25,530 bases of DNA from Cruorifilaria tuberocauda (GCA_013365365.1 JABVXU010000699.1:1-25530), one strand, 5' to 3'; positions 1 to 10,867 are shown, numbered from the stretch's first letter. The notes: a model not told the origin generated them from the letters alone. A program made the numbers and translations.

Positions 1-1715
1 TTTTTTTTTTTTTTTTTTTTGAAATACTGAAATTATTGAGTATGGATTAAAGATGGAATTTTCATTTAATGGGGAAAAAAAACTCTATTCCTTATCATAA
101 GTAAGATTTATTGATTACCCATTTTTATTCATTTGTGTCAACCTTGCTTTCTCGTTGTTTATCTTTTATTGAACCAATTGAGCAGCCAACTAAGATTATT
201 TGTATTATTTGTGATGAGAAAACTTGCACATTATAATAAAATGCAAATTCTTTCTCATCTCCCATTTCTTATATATATGTATGATAGTGTAGCAAAAGTT
301 AATGTAATAATCTATTGTCGTCACAGCTTGTTGGTTGCTGCTTGCTTCATGTTTCTTTCATAATGCTGTTTTATTGTCTTGCAGCTTTCTCGAATTTCAG
401 GAAATTATTAAATGTCACGGTTATTATAAAGGGAGAGAGAGAGAGAGAGAGAGAAGGGGGTTTTAGAAGTCATATAATATAGGTATGCTTGGTAATCAGT
501 TGGTGATAAGATAGTATCGGTTTTAAATGTCTTCTTCCGGATTATTCTTCAGATTGTGAAAAGGTAGAAAGAAATTAGAATTCTTGATTCAAAAAAGTAT
601 CGGTGAAGAATGACTATGCAAAAAGCTATGATGCTATGTGAGCCATCATGTAAAGTAATGGAAATAAAACAGTATTGGAAGTGATTTAGGATTTTTAGTG
701 GTGAAGTGATGATGGAAATGAAAAAGTAGCAATGGAATTGGAATTGGTTTATTAATTCTGTTGTGGAGAGTTTATTTGCTGTGATATTTTTGAATAGTTG
801 CATGGAGTGGTATAGACGTACGTGATATGCTCACCTCTATGAATAATGAATACCTCATAGGTGTGACTAACATCGGAAGGGAAAGGGAAAGGAAGGGAAG
901 TGAAGTGGCATAACAGCCAACGGTGGTATCATCAACAACTCTTATAATTCTGTTCCTTATTGATATTTTCGAGTAGTTAGGGAGATAGATAGATGGTGAT
1001 AGTGATGATAGCTTTTATAGCATTATAGCTTTTTGCATTGTTATCCTTCATCGATGCTTTTTTGAAAAGAATTGGGTAGTTTTTTTCTTTGCGAAGAAAA
1101 TTAATTTTTGAATAAAATATAAGAAATTGAAAGTTAATTCATTGATTATAGTAGTTTAGATAAAGGAAAGAAATTTTTGGTGAGACTAAAAACAGGTTTT
1201 TTTTTTCCTCCACCTTGGTTAACTTTTTTTCATTCTCGAAAATATTCAGGATCATTTTAGTGAACTTTTTTTTTGTTGTAGATTTTATCGATGATACATT
1301 GAAAATGATGCAATAATTCATTAATGTTTCATTTCTCCTTTCAATGCTGATTGAGAATAGCTAATATTCTTAGTGACGTTTGATTTTTCCATTATTTGAA
1401 GGTCTTTTTGTAACTTCACATTTCACCTGTCTTTCATATTAACTTCCATCAAATGAGAGAGGCATTCTTTCCTTTTTGTAGTTTGGTAATGTAGCATTGG
1501 AGATATGATATTAGATGTCAGTTCGTTAATACATTATAAAAATTATTAGCATGAAAAATGTTGAGATAAAGTCAAAATTTATTTTTAGTTTTTTTCTAAA
1601 TATAACATATAGATATAGTATATAATTTCAGACAGCTAACATAACACTGGTTCCATTCTTAATATTTCATATTTATATTCATATTTATATTGAATCAGTG
1701 ATTTAATTTTTGTAG
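1..1715. other. AT-rich stretch without a recognised gene
   Basis: Apart from a poly-T run at 1-20 and a GA microsatellite at 431-455, I see no convincing exon. The open frames here (for example 133-363 plus, 549-803 minus, 1139-1321 minus) encode only AT-driven Leu/Ile/Phe/Tyr-rich strings and show no splice-phase partner. The right end is the likely promoter or outron of the gene starting at 1722. Confidence 0.5.
431..455. repeat. (GA)n microsatellite
   Basis: About 12 GA dinucleotides interrupted only at the edges. Two similar GA tracts lie at 16789-16821 and 18391-18420. Confidence 0.9.
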
Positions 1716-1721
1716 GGAAGT
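1706..1721 (+). other. 3' splice acceptor just upstream of the first ATG
   Basis: A T-rich tract ends in GTAG at 1712-1715, and the ATG follows 6 bases later at 1722. In nematodes this close spacing is typical of a spliced-leader trans-splice site. It could equally be an ordinary acceptor of an intron after an unseen 5' exon, because the two codons before the ATG are open. Confidence 0.5.
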
Positions 1722-4112
1722 ATGGCAAAGAAATCGTTCACAGCAGTAGCATACAAGAAAACACCCAACAGCAATTCTGTTGTATTTGAAAAAGTCAATT
1801 CGATCGTTAAATCGACTGCATCACCGTTGCAAGTTATCGTTAATTCTGGCAATCAGCAACAGCATTCCATACCTGGAGCAACAGTTAATTTCATGGCAGG
1901 GTATGTTTTTTAAATAATTTTTGGAATAAAATTTGACGATATAGTTGAAGTTGATACTGAATCTAACTATCTTTAGGCAAAATCTACTGGTATTATATTT
2001 GCTTTCATTGATTATTCCAGAAATGATTATTGATTATTCCAAAAAGTTGCAATTAACAGTAATCTTTATTTCAAATAGGAACCAAAGAAATTTTTTATGA
2101 TTTTTTATAAGTAACTCATTTCGTTGCACAACAAGGAAATGCCGTAGTATAATATATCAGTAATAATAATAATACGTTGGGGACTTTTTAATTTTTGCAG
2201 AAAGTTTCAATAATTAGCAATTTTTTTTGAAAAAAAAAACAGTTATTGGAAAAGTGCAGTTTTTTTTGCAAGGTCATTATTTAATTGGTGTAATTTTGTA
2301 CACGATTATAAAAATGCATAAAGTTTTTTTTTCCCCTAATATGTTTCCATCGACATCGAAAAAAGGAGCACAAATCACTTCAGTAAAAAATGCTTTTATT
2401 AATCGTTGAATCTTTTTTTAATTTTTGATTTATCTAGCATTTTTCTTCACTGCGATTAATTTCCTTTCCTGAAATGAATCTAAGACTTCTTCAGATTTAA
2501 CAGTCCAGTAGGTAGCATCGATTCGGGCATGTCATCACTTAGTTCATCAAACAGTTCACCTGCTTCGTCACCAGGATGCTCACCACTATCACTGAACTGT
2601 ACTCCTTTTCAGTACGGTAAGTAATTATGTCAGAATTGCAAATTAATATTTTCAAGGTCTGAATTTATAATTTCTGCGGACTTTCTATTTACATTATGAA
2701 ATGATTCTTATCTTAATGGTTTTTCTTAAGCTTTTAATGTGCGGTTATAATTTAAATTTGAGTAAAATAGTAGGAAATAATTTCACATTACTTCTAAATC
2801 TAAATGATATTTTGACTGTAGTGGTCGAACAACAAGTGATACCACGTAACCGATCAACAAGTGACAGTGTAAGCGTAACAATTGGTCTCAAAGGTATTCT
2901 AAAGAAATCCATTCCAACGCACATCAATGCAGGACGTTTTTTAAGGTTTTATTTTTTTCCTGCTTAGATTGTTTAGATTGTATGTTACAAATATTTGTTT
3001 TGTAATGTTTTTTTTTTTTTTTGAAAGAGATCATATTAAATATGCCTTCATCTTAATGATATTTTTAAGGTGATAAAACTCATGAATAAGAAAGTTCCAA
3101 TACTAAATTTTTTTTATTGTTTAAATCTTCATCACATGAAATATGAAAAAGAGTTTTTATATAAGAAGCTGTAAGAACAGCTGTCAAAGAACGAAAGAAT
3201 ACTAATTTATAAATAGTTTTGTACACAGTTTCAATTTAAGAAAGCATTTTAGATCGTATTCAGAATGTCAAAGTGGAGGGAATGGAGAAATGGAAGTGGT
3301 CGTTGCTGATATGAATAATGAGAACAGCGCAGGTTTGTCGAGTGTATTTTTTTTTTTTATCTTGCTCCCATTTTGATAAAAATTTAATGGGTTTTTTTTT
3401 TTCATTAGATTATGATTGGTTTTTAAAAATATAAATTTCCAGTTACAGGATGTACTTTAAGAAAGAAGCGTGTATCATTCAGTGAACGTTTGGTGCAAGA
3501 GCGATCATTTCGACCCAATTCATCTATTTTAAGTCAGAAGAAGAAGAACCAACGAAAGCAAAAAAATAAAATGAAAAAGAAAGGTGCTCTAGCAATGGAA
3601 GATAGTTCGACGGATGATGAAGCACGGCATCGTTCAAATTCTAAAATGGTAAATTCATTAAGTTTTCAATTATTTTTTTAAAATTAAATAAGGTAATTAG
3701 ATAGTATTCATTTTTCGATTTTACTTGCATTTCGTTATTCTGTTTTTGGGAAAACAAATAAACAATTACTCACCTGAGATATTGTTTTTAAGAATCACTG
3801 CGCTACTTGCAATAACAAGAAGGAAGACGACGTGGATCGTAAGCGTTTTGTTATTATTCTGGAAAAATTAATTTTTAAATTCAAATTATATATCTGACGT
3901 AATTATTTTTCTAATCGATATGCATTGACAAAGCCATAATTCAGGTGCTTTCGATTTCAATTTGTAAATTATCGATTTCGTTTTCAGCGATTGAATGTGA
4001 TTTAGCTGCATGTGTTTTGAAAGATCCATCGGTGATGGAACAAAATGAGCAAGCTGATTGTCATGTGGCAGCAGAAATGCATAAACATATTCTACGAATC
4101 AGTCCCGATTGA
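1722..4112 (+). CDS. Probable PP1-binding regulatory protein with GILK and RVxF motifs, 293 aa, 7 exons
   Basis: Exons: 1722-1900, 2495-2616, 2822-2945, 3253-3332, 3443-3648, 3793-3838, 3988-4112 (stop TGA 4110-4112). The exons sum to 882 nt and every junction keeps frame. No enzymatic domain is recognised and most of the chain looks disordered. Residues 61-100 are a Ser/Pro-rich stretch. Residues 124-129 read KGILKK, matching the SILK docking motif. Residues 176-181 read KKRVSF, an RVxF motif with Ser180 in a basophilic-kinase context. Residues 201-215 are a lysine-rich, NLS-like tract followed by an acidic Ser patch (221-228). The C-terminal part holds cysteines at 240, 243, 256, 261 and 277. 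Known biology: SILK N-terminal to RVxF recruits PP1 in inhibitor-2-like and mitotic regulators, and phosphorylation inside RVxF usually releases PP1. A nuclear PP1 regulator is inferred. I do not recognise an orthologue. An upstream exon cannot be excluded. Confidence 0.85.
1901..2494 (+). other. Intron 1 of the PP1-binding gene
   Basis: Donor GTATGT, acceptor CTTCTTCAG, phase 2. It is rich in A and T runs. A 60-codon open frame at 2227-2409 has no splice partner and looks like chance. Confidence 0.8.
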
Positions 4113-4147
4113 AAGTGTTATGTTTATTTTATCAATGTTAGAAATGG

Positions 4148-4153
4148 AATAAA
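4148..4153 (+). promoter_or_regulatory. AATAAA polyadenylation signal
   Basis: A canonical hexamer lies 35 bases after the TGA of the PP1-binding gene, followed by a T-rich stretch. It supports 4112 as the true end of the coding region. Confidence 0.75.
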
Positions 4154-4279
4154 TATAACTCTCTTACGTTTTTGAGTTACAAATTTGTTTATTTTTTTCT
4201 AAATCAATTTTCATATGTTCCTTAGGTATTCCGAATTTTCATAACTTCAACTTAAATTAACATCCAAATATTTATATAT

Positions 4280-4543
4280 TTATGGCTGTTTGGTATGATG
4301 ATGATTATAGAAAACGGATCCTACGAGTTTTGATTCTTCAAAGAAGTCCTCAGCAAACAGTTCTTGATTGAATTAGGCTAACCGATATTTCGGAACTAAT
4401 GGATGAATTAACATTCGGAATAAAACCTTTAAGCCTAATGTGATTGAAATAGAGCGAAATAGGTCGGTCGAACTCTTAGTTGAGGACTTTTTTCTAATTT
4501 CATTTACCACTGTTGTCTTACTGCATGCACAATATTGATAGTA
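4280..4543 (-). pseudogene. Coding-like minus-strand segment with one in-frame stop
   Basis: Read from 4543 down, one frame is open for 56 codons, meets TAA at 4375-4373, then stays open for 30 more codons until TAA at 4282-4280. The predicted residues are varied and GC is visibly higher than in the flanks. There is no initiating Met that suits the whole frame. It may be a decayed gene, a last exon ending at 4373, or chance. A plus-strand 29-codon ATG frame from 4282 overlaps it and is a weaker reading. No family is recognised. Confidence 0.3.
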
Positions 4544-4855
4544 TTATTGATTATCTCGCAGTCAAGCGTTAACAATTTCTCGTTCATATGTATAAGATTA
4601 AAATTCTCTCTATTATTATGGTATTAATATTTGTATATATCGAATTTTAACAAATATATATATTTCAATATTTTATTTTGTGAAATGTAATTTTTTTATA
4701 TCGGACAGTGTTCGTCGTGGAAAATAACAAATAGTAGTTAGAGACTTTCAAATAATGAATTACATTTATCAGTTAAAATTGAATATTGGAATTTTAGGAG
4801 TTTTCAGTTTTTTTCCTGTAAATTTCAATGTCTCTCCGAATTTCTCCAACAAAAA

Positions 4856-5032
4856 TTACCATTTTGAAATAACCTTTACAATTTCAGTATAGATTAATTC
4901 ACTGTTATGACGAGCATTGGAACGAAACTTACGGGCATATGTTCTGCCTTCTTTCCTCTCATTTTTTAAAAATTCCTGAAATTCGGTGTAATATATTTTA
5001 TCTGTTTCATAAGAATTTAAAAAATATGGTGT
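4856..5032 (-). other. Possible terminal exon, 58 codons, gene unknown
   Basis: After an AG at 5034-5033 the minus strand is open for 58 codons to TAA at 4858-4856. The product would be charged and Tyr-rich (Glu/Lys/Arg clusters), and the segment 4880-4960 is GC-elevated. A GTAAAG donor-like site lies inside the frame near 4871, so it could also be an internal exon. No start codon or upstream exon could be joined in phase. Confidence 0.25.
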
Positions 5033-5265
5033 CTAATGCTGGTGTGCATTACATTAATACAATTATGCTTTCCAATGATTTTTTTAAAATGATATCTTAT
5101 TATTTGAAGTTATGAGTAAATTCCATGATTTTGAACTTCTTGATCTATTTTCTCCTACTGATCATATCCGTTTATCTGTTCAAAATTCAAATGAATTTTT
5201 TCCGTCACCGATGATGTGTTCATTCCTCTTGTGTTTTATAATGATAATGGAATTCATCATTCAAA

Positions 5266-5380
5266 CTAATCGTAATGTTTTTTCTTAATTGTACTCTTAG
5301 CGCTACTTTTTCTTCCTTTTATCACATTCCTGAATCTCTTGTAGTTTTCTTCTCTCAAATTTTGAGCTAAATAGCAGGAT
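5266..5380 (-). other. Possible basic exon fragment
   Basis: An AAACAG acceptor-like site ends at 5381. The minus strand is then open for 37 codons, rich in Arg/Lys, to TAG at 5268-5266. Donor-like GT dinucleotides sit inside the Lys/Ser-rich end. It may belong with the segments at 4856-5032 and 4280-4543, but no phase-consistent chain was found. The plus strand is also open here (ATG 5112 to TAA 5288, 58 codons), so the coding strand is uncertain. Confidence 0.2.
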
Positions 5381-5468
5381 CTGTTTATTTAAAAAGTATT
5401 TCCATATTCTTGTAAATTTTTTTTTAATTATATGTAAAAAATAATGAAAAAAAATTAGGCTTAATTTG

Positions 5469-5474
5469 TTTATT
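5469..5474 (-). promoter_or_regulatory. AATAAA polyadenylation signal (TTTATT on plus)
   Basis: Lies about 230 bases beyond the stop of the minus-strand gene ending at 5704. It is a plausible 3' end, though the hexamer is common in DNA this AT-rich. Confidence 0.35.
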
Positions 5475-5703
5475 CTATTCTAATTTTCTTCTTATTCCAA
5501 TTTTTTTTTTGTTTTTCTTTTGAAGTTACGGGATAGAAAATTTTAAATTTACTATCTTTTTTTTTATAAATATATGTTTGTTCGTAGTTTGATTTAATTT
5601 TCTTTTTTAATAAAAAATTTCAGGAATTTCATGTTTCTTTTGCTAAATACAAAAGTCGTAACATTTCTGTGAATTTAGAAAAGCTTTTGAAGAGATGAGA
5701 AAT

Positions 5704-6305
5704 TTATAATAATGGAAAATATTCCATCATTTGATCATTTTTAGATAAATCCTCTGGATAATTCAATAGTTCTAAATGCGTAATATATTCTGCTCGTTTT
5801 GCTTTGAGATGTTTTTTATCAATTATTTGGACAGTGATTAGCTCAACACAGTATACTGTTAAGTTAGTTAAGATACATAGAAAATAGGAACATTATTCAT
5901 AATATTGGTTAATCATATTTCCTGAACTGTAAGTTTAGTTTTTAAATCCGTAATAATTTTTCTATGTGGAGAATGTATGATAACTATATTATGCATTTTC
6001 AGGTATTTGTAATAGTAGTAAAGTAATAATAATTGAGGGATTTTTTGATATACCTGTAACTAATTTAAGCTGCTCTAAAGTATTTTCTGAACGTATAGAA
6101 AACTTAGCAATAGTTGAGAGATAAAATTGAGTAGTGAGATTATTATAATAGATAAACATAAAGATAAAACAGGTACATCTCAGGTAATGAACATAGGAAA
6201 GTAACAAATAAAACCTTGTATTTCAGCAGAAGACGTGGAGCAATTTCTTGGATGATCATGACGAATTAAATGATAATAAGACAGGGCGGAAATTGTATGG
6301 AACAT
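5704..6305 (-). CDS. Small unrecognised protein, 91 aa, 3 exons, possibly mitochondrial
   Basis: Minus-strand exons: 6305-6215, 6086-6054 (only 33 nt) and 5855-5704 (stop TAA 5706-5704). Both introns are phase 1, and the sum is 276 nt. Acceptors are CGTTCAG and TTAACAG; donors are GTTTTA (weak) and GTATAT. Residues 1-30 lack acidic residues except Asp17 and Glu28, and carry Arg/His/Ser, like a mitochondrial presequence. Residues 35-53 are moderately hydrophobic. Residues 54-91 are a charged helix-like tail ending in aromatic and Leu residues. The last exon contains no GT dinucleotide between its acceptor and the stop except near its start, so it should be terminal. No family is recognised. 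The plus-strand frame over 6225-6300 is treated as a shadow. The third exon is the best-supported part; the small middle exon is the weakest. Confidence 0.55.
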
Positions 6306-6612
6306 TATGAAAGGTAATAATATTTGTATTAAGTATGATAGTACTTACCTACCTGTATTTTGAATAGAAGTAAGCACAATAAATAATATTTATTAAATTG
6401 AAAAATCTTTCATTTGAATTATTCAATGAAAAAAAAAGAAAATATTTTAAATCATAAGACTTCATGAAAGAAATTCATTTTTTTAAATATATTTGAAAAA
6501 CACTTTTTGGAAAGATTTAAAGGACCTGAAAAAACTGAATGGTAAATTTTATTTTTAAATACAAAAACTATTAAATGAAAATAGTTTGAATCACAAGAAA
6601 TCACTGGAATTC

Positions 6613-6618
6613 TTTATT
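6613..6618 (-). promoter_or_regulatory. AATAAA polyadenylation signal (TTTATT on plus)
   Basis: Located 30 bases past the TGA (6650-6648) of the Ly6-like gene, at normal spacing for cleavage shortly downstream. Confidence 0.65.
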
Positions 6619-6647
6619 AAATAATTCATATCCATGAGTTGATCATA

Positions 6648-8133
6648 TCACTCATCGAATTCGTCGAGCGAAAAATCGATATTATGTTTTGGTGGATCAG
6701 AGATAATCTTATCAATGATTGTCTCTTTATGAATATCACCACCATTACATAAGGATTCAGTACATATGCAGAGTATATTGTTTTTCTAGAAATTTAAATC
6801 AATTAAAAATTTGCAATTATTCCAATTTTTAATTCATAGATCAAAATTTATAATTTGTATTTGATACCGGATTTGATGAGAAATATATATCAATGGGAAT
6901 TGTTGATCATTTTAAATTTAAAAAATTTCTCTTTAATTTCAATAGTTAACTTTTTAGCTTTTAATTTAATTAATCATGAATAATAATTTTTGAGATTTAA
7001 ATTTAGGTTTTCATATTTCTCAGCTGGAAAAGATAAGTTGAAATAAAAGTTGTAATTTTAAAATGCAATTCAAATTACTATTATCTTTTCAATGCAAAAT
7101 TTAATTTAAAAAAAGTAAAATGATCCAATTTATAAATTAATATTTGTAATATTTGGAATATTTCACCTTAAACAAAATTGTACTTTTCATTTAATCAGAA
7201 TAAACTTCTAAAAAGTTTTTTTAAACGTACGTATTGCCTTGGTGGTGCTGGTGGTAACGTTTGACGATGTCGCCTTTCAAGTAATGATACGTGTTGTCTT
7301 GCTGATACTAGTGATAACGCTTCACGACGTTGTCTTTCAAGTAATGATGTGAATCCTTGATTCTAAATTCTTCAGGTTTTTCTTATTTGTTTCAACAAAA
7401 TTTTATTACGTGATAACAAAAGATAAAAGATAATATTGAATGAAATTTTAAATTTTAAGTTTAATTTTAATTTTAAGTTTTTTAAATTTGTAATAAATGA
7501 AATACCGTAAAAATATTTTGACATATCGTACTGTTACGAAATAATCGAAGATATCGTGGTAGAATAGTAGAAGAAATTGTACAAAATTTTCGCATGTGAA
7601 TTTTATCATCATGCCCTGAGGCATACAAAATTGCTGAGCAACCTTTTGTACCACTTGGACAATCCGTCTCCTGTGCAGAATATAAAATTAACAAGTAAGT
7701 TTATCAAAAACAAAAAAAAAATACATTTATATATATGAGATCAAAATTTGAAATTAATTCAAATAGCTAATGTTTTGACCTAAAGAATATTCAATATGTA
7801 ATACTTTCTTATGTTTAGACAAATTATATTTTTGATATATAGATGATAAGATGATAAGGTATGATAGGCGTTTTTTTTTAATTATCAATTTCAAATTTCT
7901 TCATGCTTATTTAACTATACTCAAGCTTAAGAAATCGAAAAATCTTATCATCGTAAAATTTTAAAATTTTGAAAATTGAAATAAATGATAACCTGATCAA
8001 TGCAAGGCTTACTATCATCCTCATCAATTCCATTGTTACATTGAAAGCATTGAAATGCTATTGTGGGTGTTGTTAGTATTGCCAGGTATAAAGCTATTTT
8101 CATTTCGATAAATTTGATATTTAATGAATTCAT
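6648..8133 (-). CDS. Secreted Ly6/uPAR-like (LU, three-finger) protein, 191 aa, 4 exons
   Basis: Minus-strand exons: 8133-7993, 7670-7506, 7362-7231, 6785-6648 (TGA 6650-6648). All introns are phase 0, and the sum is 576 nt. A second in-frame Met (codon 11, 8103) directly precedes the hydrophobic signal peptide and may be the real start. Ten cysteines follow at 29, 32, 44, 51, 58, 77, 97, 152, 154 and 159. They begin with a CxxC and end with CxCxxxxCN, the signature of an LU domain. Asn93 is an N-glycosylation sequon. There is no C-terminal hydrophobic GPI tail: the end is acidic, so secretion is inferred. Exon 3 (residues 103-146) has no cysteine and separates Cys97 from Cys152. Without it the domain has a conventional length. 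Nematodes have many LU proteins that act as receptor modulators, but the partner here is unknown. Confidence 0.8.
7231..7350 (-). repeat. 60-bp tandem duplication forming exon 3 of the Ly6-like gene
   Basis: Units 7231-7290 and 7291-7350 are in exact 60-base register with 14 differences by my count (about 77% identity). Each encodes 20 residues opening with SLLER. The second unit as transcribed has become proline-rich. The period is a multiple of three, so frame is kept. Confidence 0.9.
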
Positions 8134-10564
8134 CGTAACATGGAAATTGTTAATTTAAAGATTGAAAATATTTTAATTCCTTAATTTTCGTTAATTTCTT
8201 ATCATTGATTAAAGCAATAAAGATTAATTATTCATTCGAGGAAGTAATAAAAGTGACGAGGTAAAAAGATAAAAAGGTAAAAAGGTAAAAGAGTAAAGAG
8301 GTAAAAAAGGTAAAAGTAAAAATTAAAGGAGTAGAATTTTTTTATGTGAAATATTGGGCTTTTTAATTTTATATTGTCTTGATTATATTACAAGTGAAAA
8401 CGATAATTTTATCTTTTATCAAAATCTTATTTGAATTATAATCTCAAAATCTTGTATCAAATTCTAATTTTATTTTATTAAATTTAAAATTTTAAACTTG
8501 AATGTTAAAATTTGAAGCATTCACTGAGTATCTAAAATAATTAAACAACAATATGTTAGTATGTTTATTAAAATGCAATTTTTATAACTGACAAGTGAAC
8601 TTTCCTATCAGTGCACTGATAAAATTTAAAGCACTAAAAACGTCAAAATTGCAAGAAATGAAAGATGAAAAATTGATAGTTAGGAGGAAAAAATAGGACA
8701 TGATAAGATGTGACCTGAATTACTGTTCCGATTCATTTTAATGTAATAAACGGTAGTATCTAATCAAAATTACTCAACTTTTTCTTTTTAATCTGAGAAG
8801 ATAAATTTCACAAATTTATAAAAAAAATTGATTTTAAGCAAAATGCCTAACAGAATGAATTCATTTAATCAAATTAACAGGAAACAAATCAATAATTTCA
8901 ATTCGCAAACTTCTTAATTTCTTGTTAGTAAAAGGAAATTGATCGAATTAGTAAAAGGAAATTGATTTAATAAGATAATGGTTAACTTAAAAGACCGTTT
9001 AAATAAATTATTAAAATTAAATTATCCATTTAATATAAAACATAAATTTGTTCTTTTTTAAAATATCAATTTGCTCATACAGTTCTTTTTTGTATACAAT
9101 AGAATTCATCTATTACAAAAAAAAAATTTCCTCACGAAATGATAAATTAGTCAAATTAAAAAGTTTTCATGAAATCCACTATCGGAAATTCGAAATAATT
9201 TAAAAAACTTTTTCACCAAATCAAAGTATTCGCAAAATCTATTGTCTCAAATATTATCAGTGAAATGGATTGATAATGTTTTGTTTAATATCACTCAGTT
9301 CATTATCCCAGAAAAAACTGTAAATGATAATTATCAAATATCATTGTCGAAAAATCTTGATAACTTTTTTAGCATAAAATTACTTAAATAATTATTTTTA
9401 AAATTGATATCAAAGAAATTGTTAATTAATTAAGATGCTTATTGTACTGGAAATTGTTTATCCAATTCTTCCAGGTAAAATTTTATATTTCTTAAATATT
9501 TGATAAATTGATTAAAATTTAACACTTCTTGATAAATTAATTCTCATGTAAATCATTCAGTTCAAAGGTTAAGACATCTATTCAATGACATCTGTTGGAG
9601 AATATAAATTAGAATGTAATCTTTTATCAGCTTGTTGCATGAAGCTTACATCTGAAATATATTTATAAGATCATCTTATCAGATTTCATGTCTATCTAAT
9701 TATCATTTTCCCATCCAATCATCAAGCTTATATTGTACGATTTTCCCATCATTTTTATGCATGCAATGTAATAAGTGCTTTAAATGTTTGAACAGTTTTG
9801 CTTTAAAAGGATTTTGTTATCAGTTAAGAAATTTTACTTAAAAAAACTTATCAATAAATTAAATCGTTCGATCATTTTATTTCGCTTTATCTTATACTCA
9901 TGGATTAATACATATGAAGCAATCTTATCATCTATTATTCTTCTAATCATTCTTAATTATTACTTGATAATTCATTGATAACGTTAAGAAGAATTTAATT
10001 CTCTCTCACATAATGAAACGATCATGACAATTCCACCATATCTAACAAAACTTTTCTAAAACAAAGTTTTATTAATTACATGTTCAAGCAATTCTTTTGT
10101 TTGTTAATCATGCTTGCCACTGATAACACTGATAACACGTCTGTGATATAATTAAAATATAATTCAAATTTATTATAATTAAAATTTTCCTCTCAAAACT
10201 TTTATACTCTTTGAGTAAAAAATTTGAAAACTTTTATTTATTTCATTAAATTATTCATCAATTCTTGATTTTAAACAAAGAATCAGGAAAAGTTTCTGAA
10301 GAAATGAATTTAACATCATTTGATCTCAAATTTATTGATCAGAGAAGAAAACGATCAACGACGACAAAAAAAAAATCACTGAAGAAGCATTTATAACTTA
10401 TAATAAAGTACTTATTGGAAAATTTAACGAGTCTAATTGAAATTAAATAGTCAATTTGAATTTTAATAAAATTTATCAAATAGAAAAAAGAACAGAGGAA
10501 AAAAAATCATGCATAGTTTATTAACAAGCTTAAAGTGTTTCTTTTTTGGGTGAAAATATTTTAA
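8134..10564. other. AT-rich intergenic stretch, no secure gene
   Basis: Upstream of the Ly6-like gene. Open frames here (for example 9784-9978 plus) encode only Leu/Ile/Tyr strings. A 30-codon Lys/Arg-rich ATG frame at 10305-10397 plus contains no GT donor before its stop and no partner. The promoter of the Ly6-like gene should lie near 8134-8300, but no specific element is recognised. Confidence 0.5.
8258..8325. repeat. Imperfect GGTAAAAA microsatellite
   Basis: Purine-only tract of about eight variants of GGTAAAAA, 130-190 bases upstream of the Ly6-like start codon. A single-strand purine bias this clean may affect local structure. Confidence 0.85.
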
Positions 10565-10795
10565 AATGTCACAAGACAGAAGGAATGTTACGAGAAAATA
10601 ACAAAAACATTTAGGAGAGGCAAAAAAGTAGAATTGATTTTACTTGATGAACCAGAAGGACAAGATGACAATAATAGAATTCAAACTCTTTCTCTCGATC
10701 AATCTCGTTTTTCTACCATCGAGAATCTCGGGAACTTCTTGAAGATTGAAGAAGTTAACTATCTTTCGTTTCAGCGATTTCAATTATCGTTGTAA
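10565..10795 (+). other. Open frame of 76 codons without a start codon, possible exon
   Basis: The plus strand is open from after TAA (10562-10564) to TAA at 10793-10795. It encodes a varied, acidic, non-low-complexity stretch, and base composition over 10660-10770 is less AT-rich than its surroundings. There is no ATG. An acceptor-like TTTAG ends at 10614 and would enter the frame in phase 2. No upstream plus-strand exon could be linked. It could be the 3' exon of an unseen gene, a remnant, or a conserved non-coding element beyond the receptor gene. Confidence 0.25.
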
Positions 10796-10867
10796 TTAAT
10801 TTAATTAACTCTTTAGTAGTATAACTTCTATAAAATTGCTATAAGATTAGTTAGCCATTATTTTAGC

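Noticed and set aside
2745..2927. 60-codon minus-strand frame
   Set aside because: Antisense shadow of exon 3 of the PP1-binding gene.
2892..2945. Earlier donor (AAAG/GTATTC) in exon 3 of the PP1-binding gene
   Set aside because: It leaves in phase 1, while the next exon needs phase 2, and it would remove the GILK motif; the donor after 2945 fits.
6226..6306. Plus-strand exon-like segment with a TTTCAG acceptor, ending in an in-frame TGA
   Set aside because: It could only be joined to the PP1-binding gene as an alternative 3' end 2 kb past its polyadenylation signal. The minus-strand reading gives an ATG exon that fits a three-exon gene better.
9784..9978. 64-codon plus-strand frame with hydrophobic content
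   Set aside because: Composition is what random AT-rich DNA gives (Ile/Leu/Phe/Tyr/Lys), with no higher-GC codons, splice context or family resemblance.
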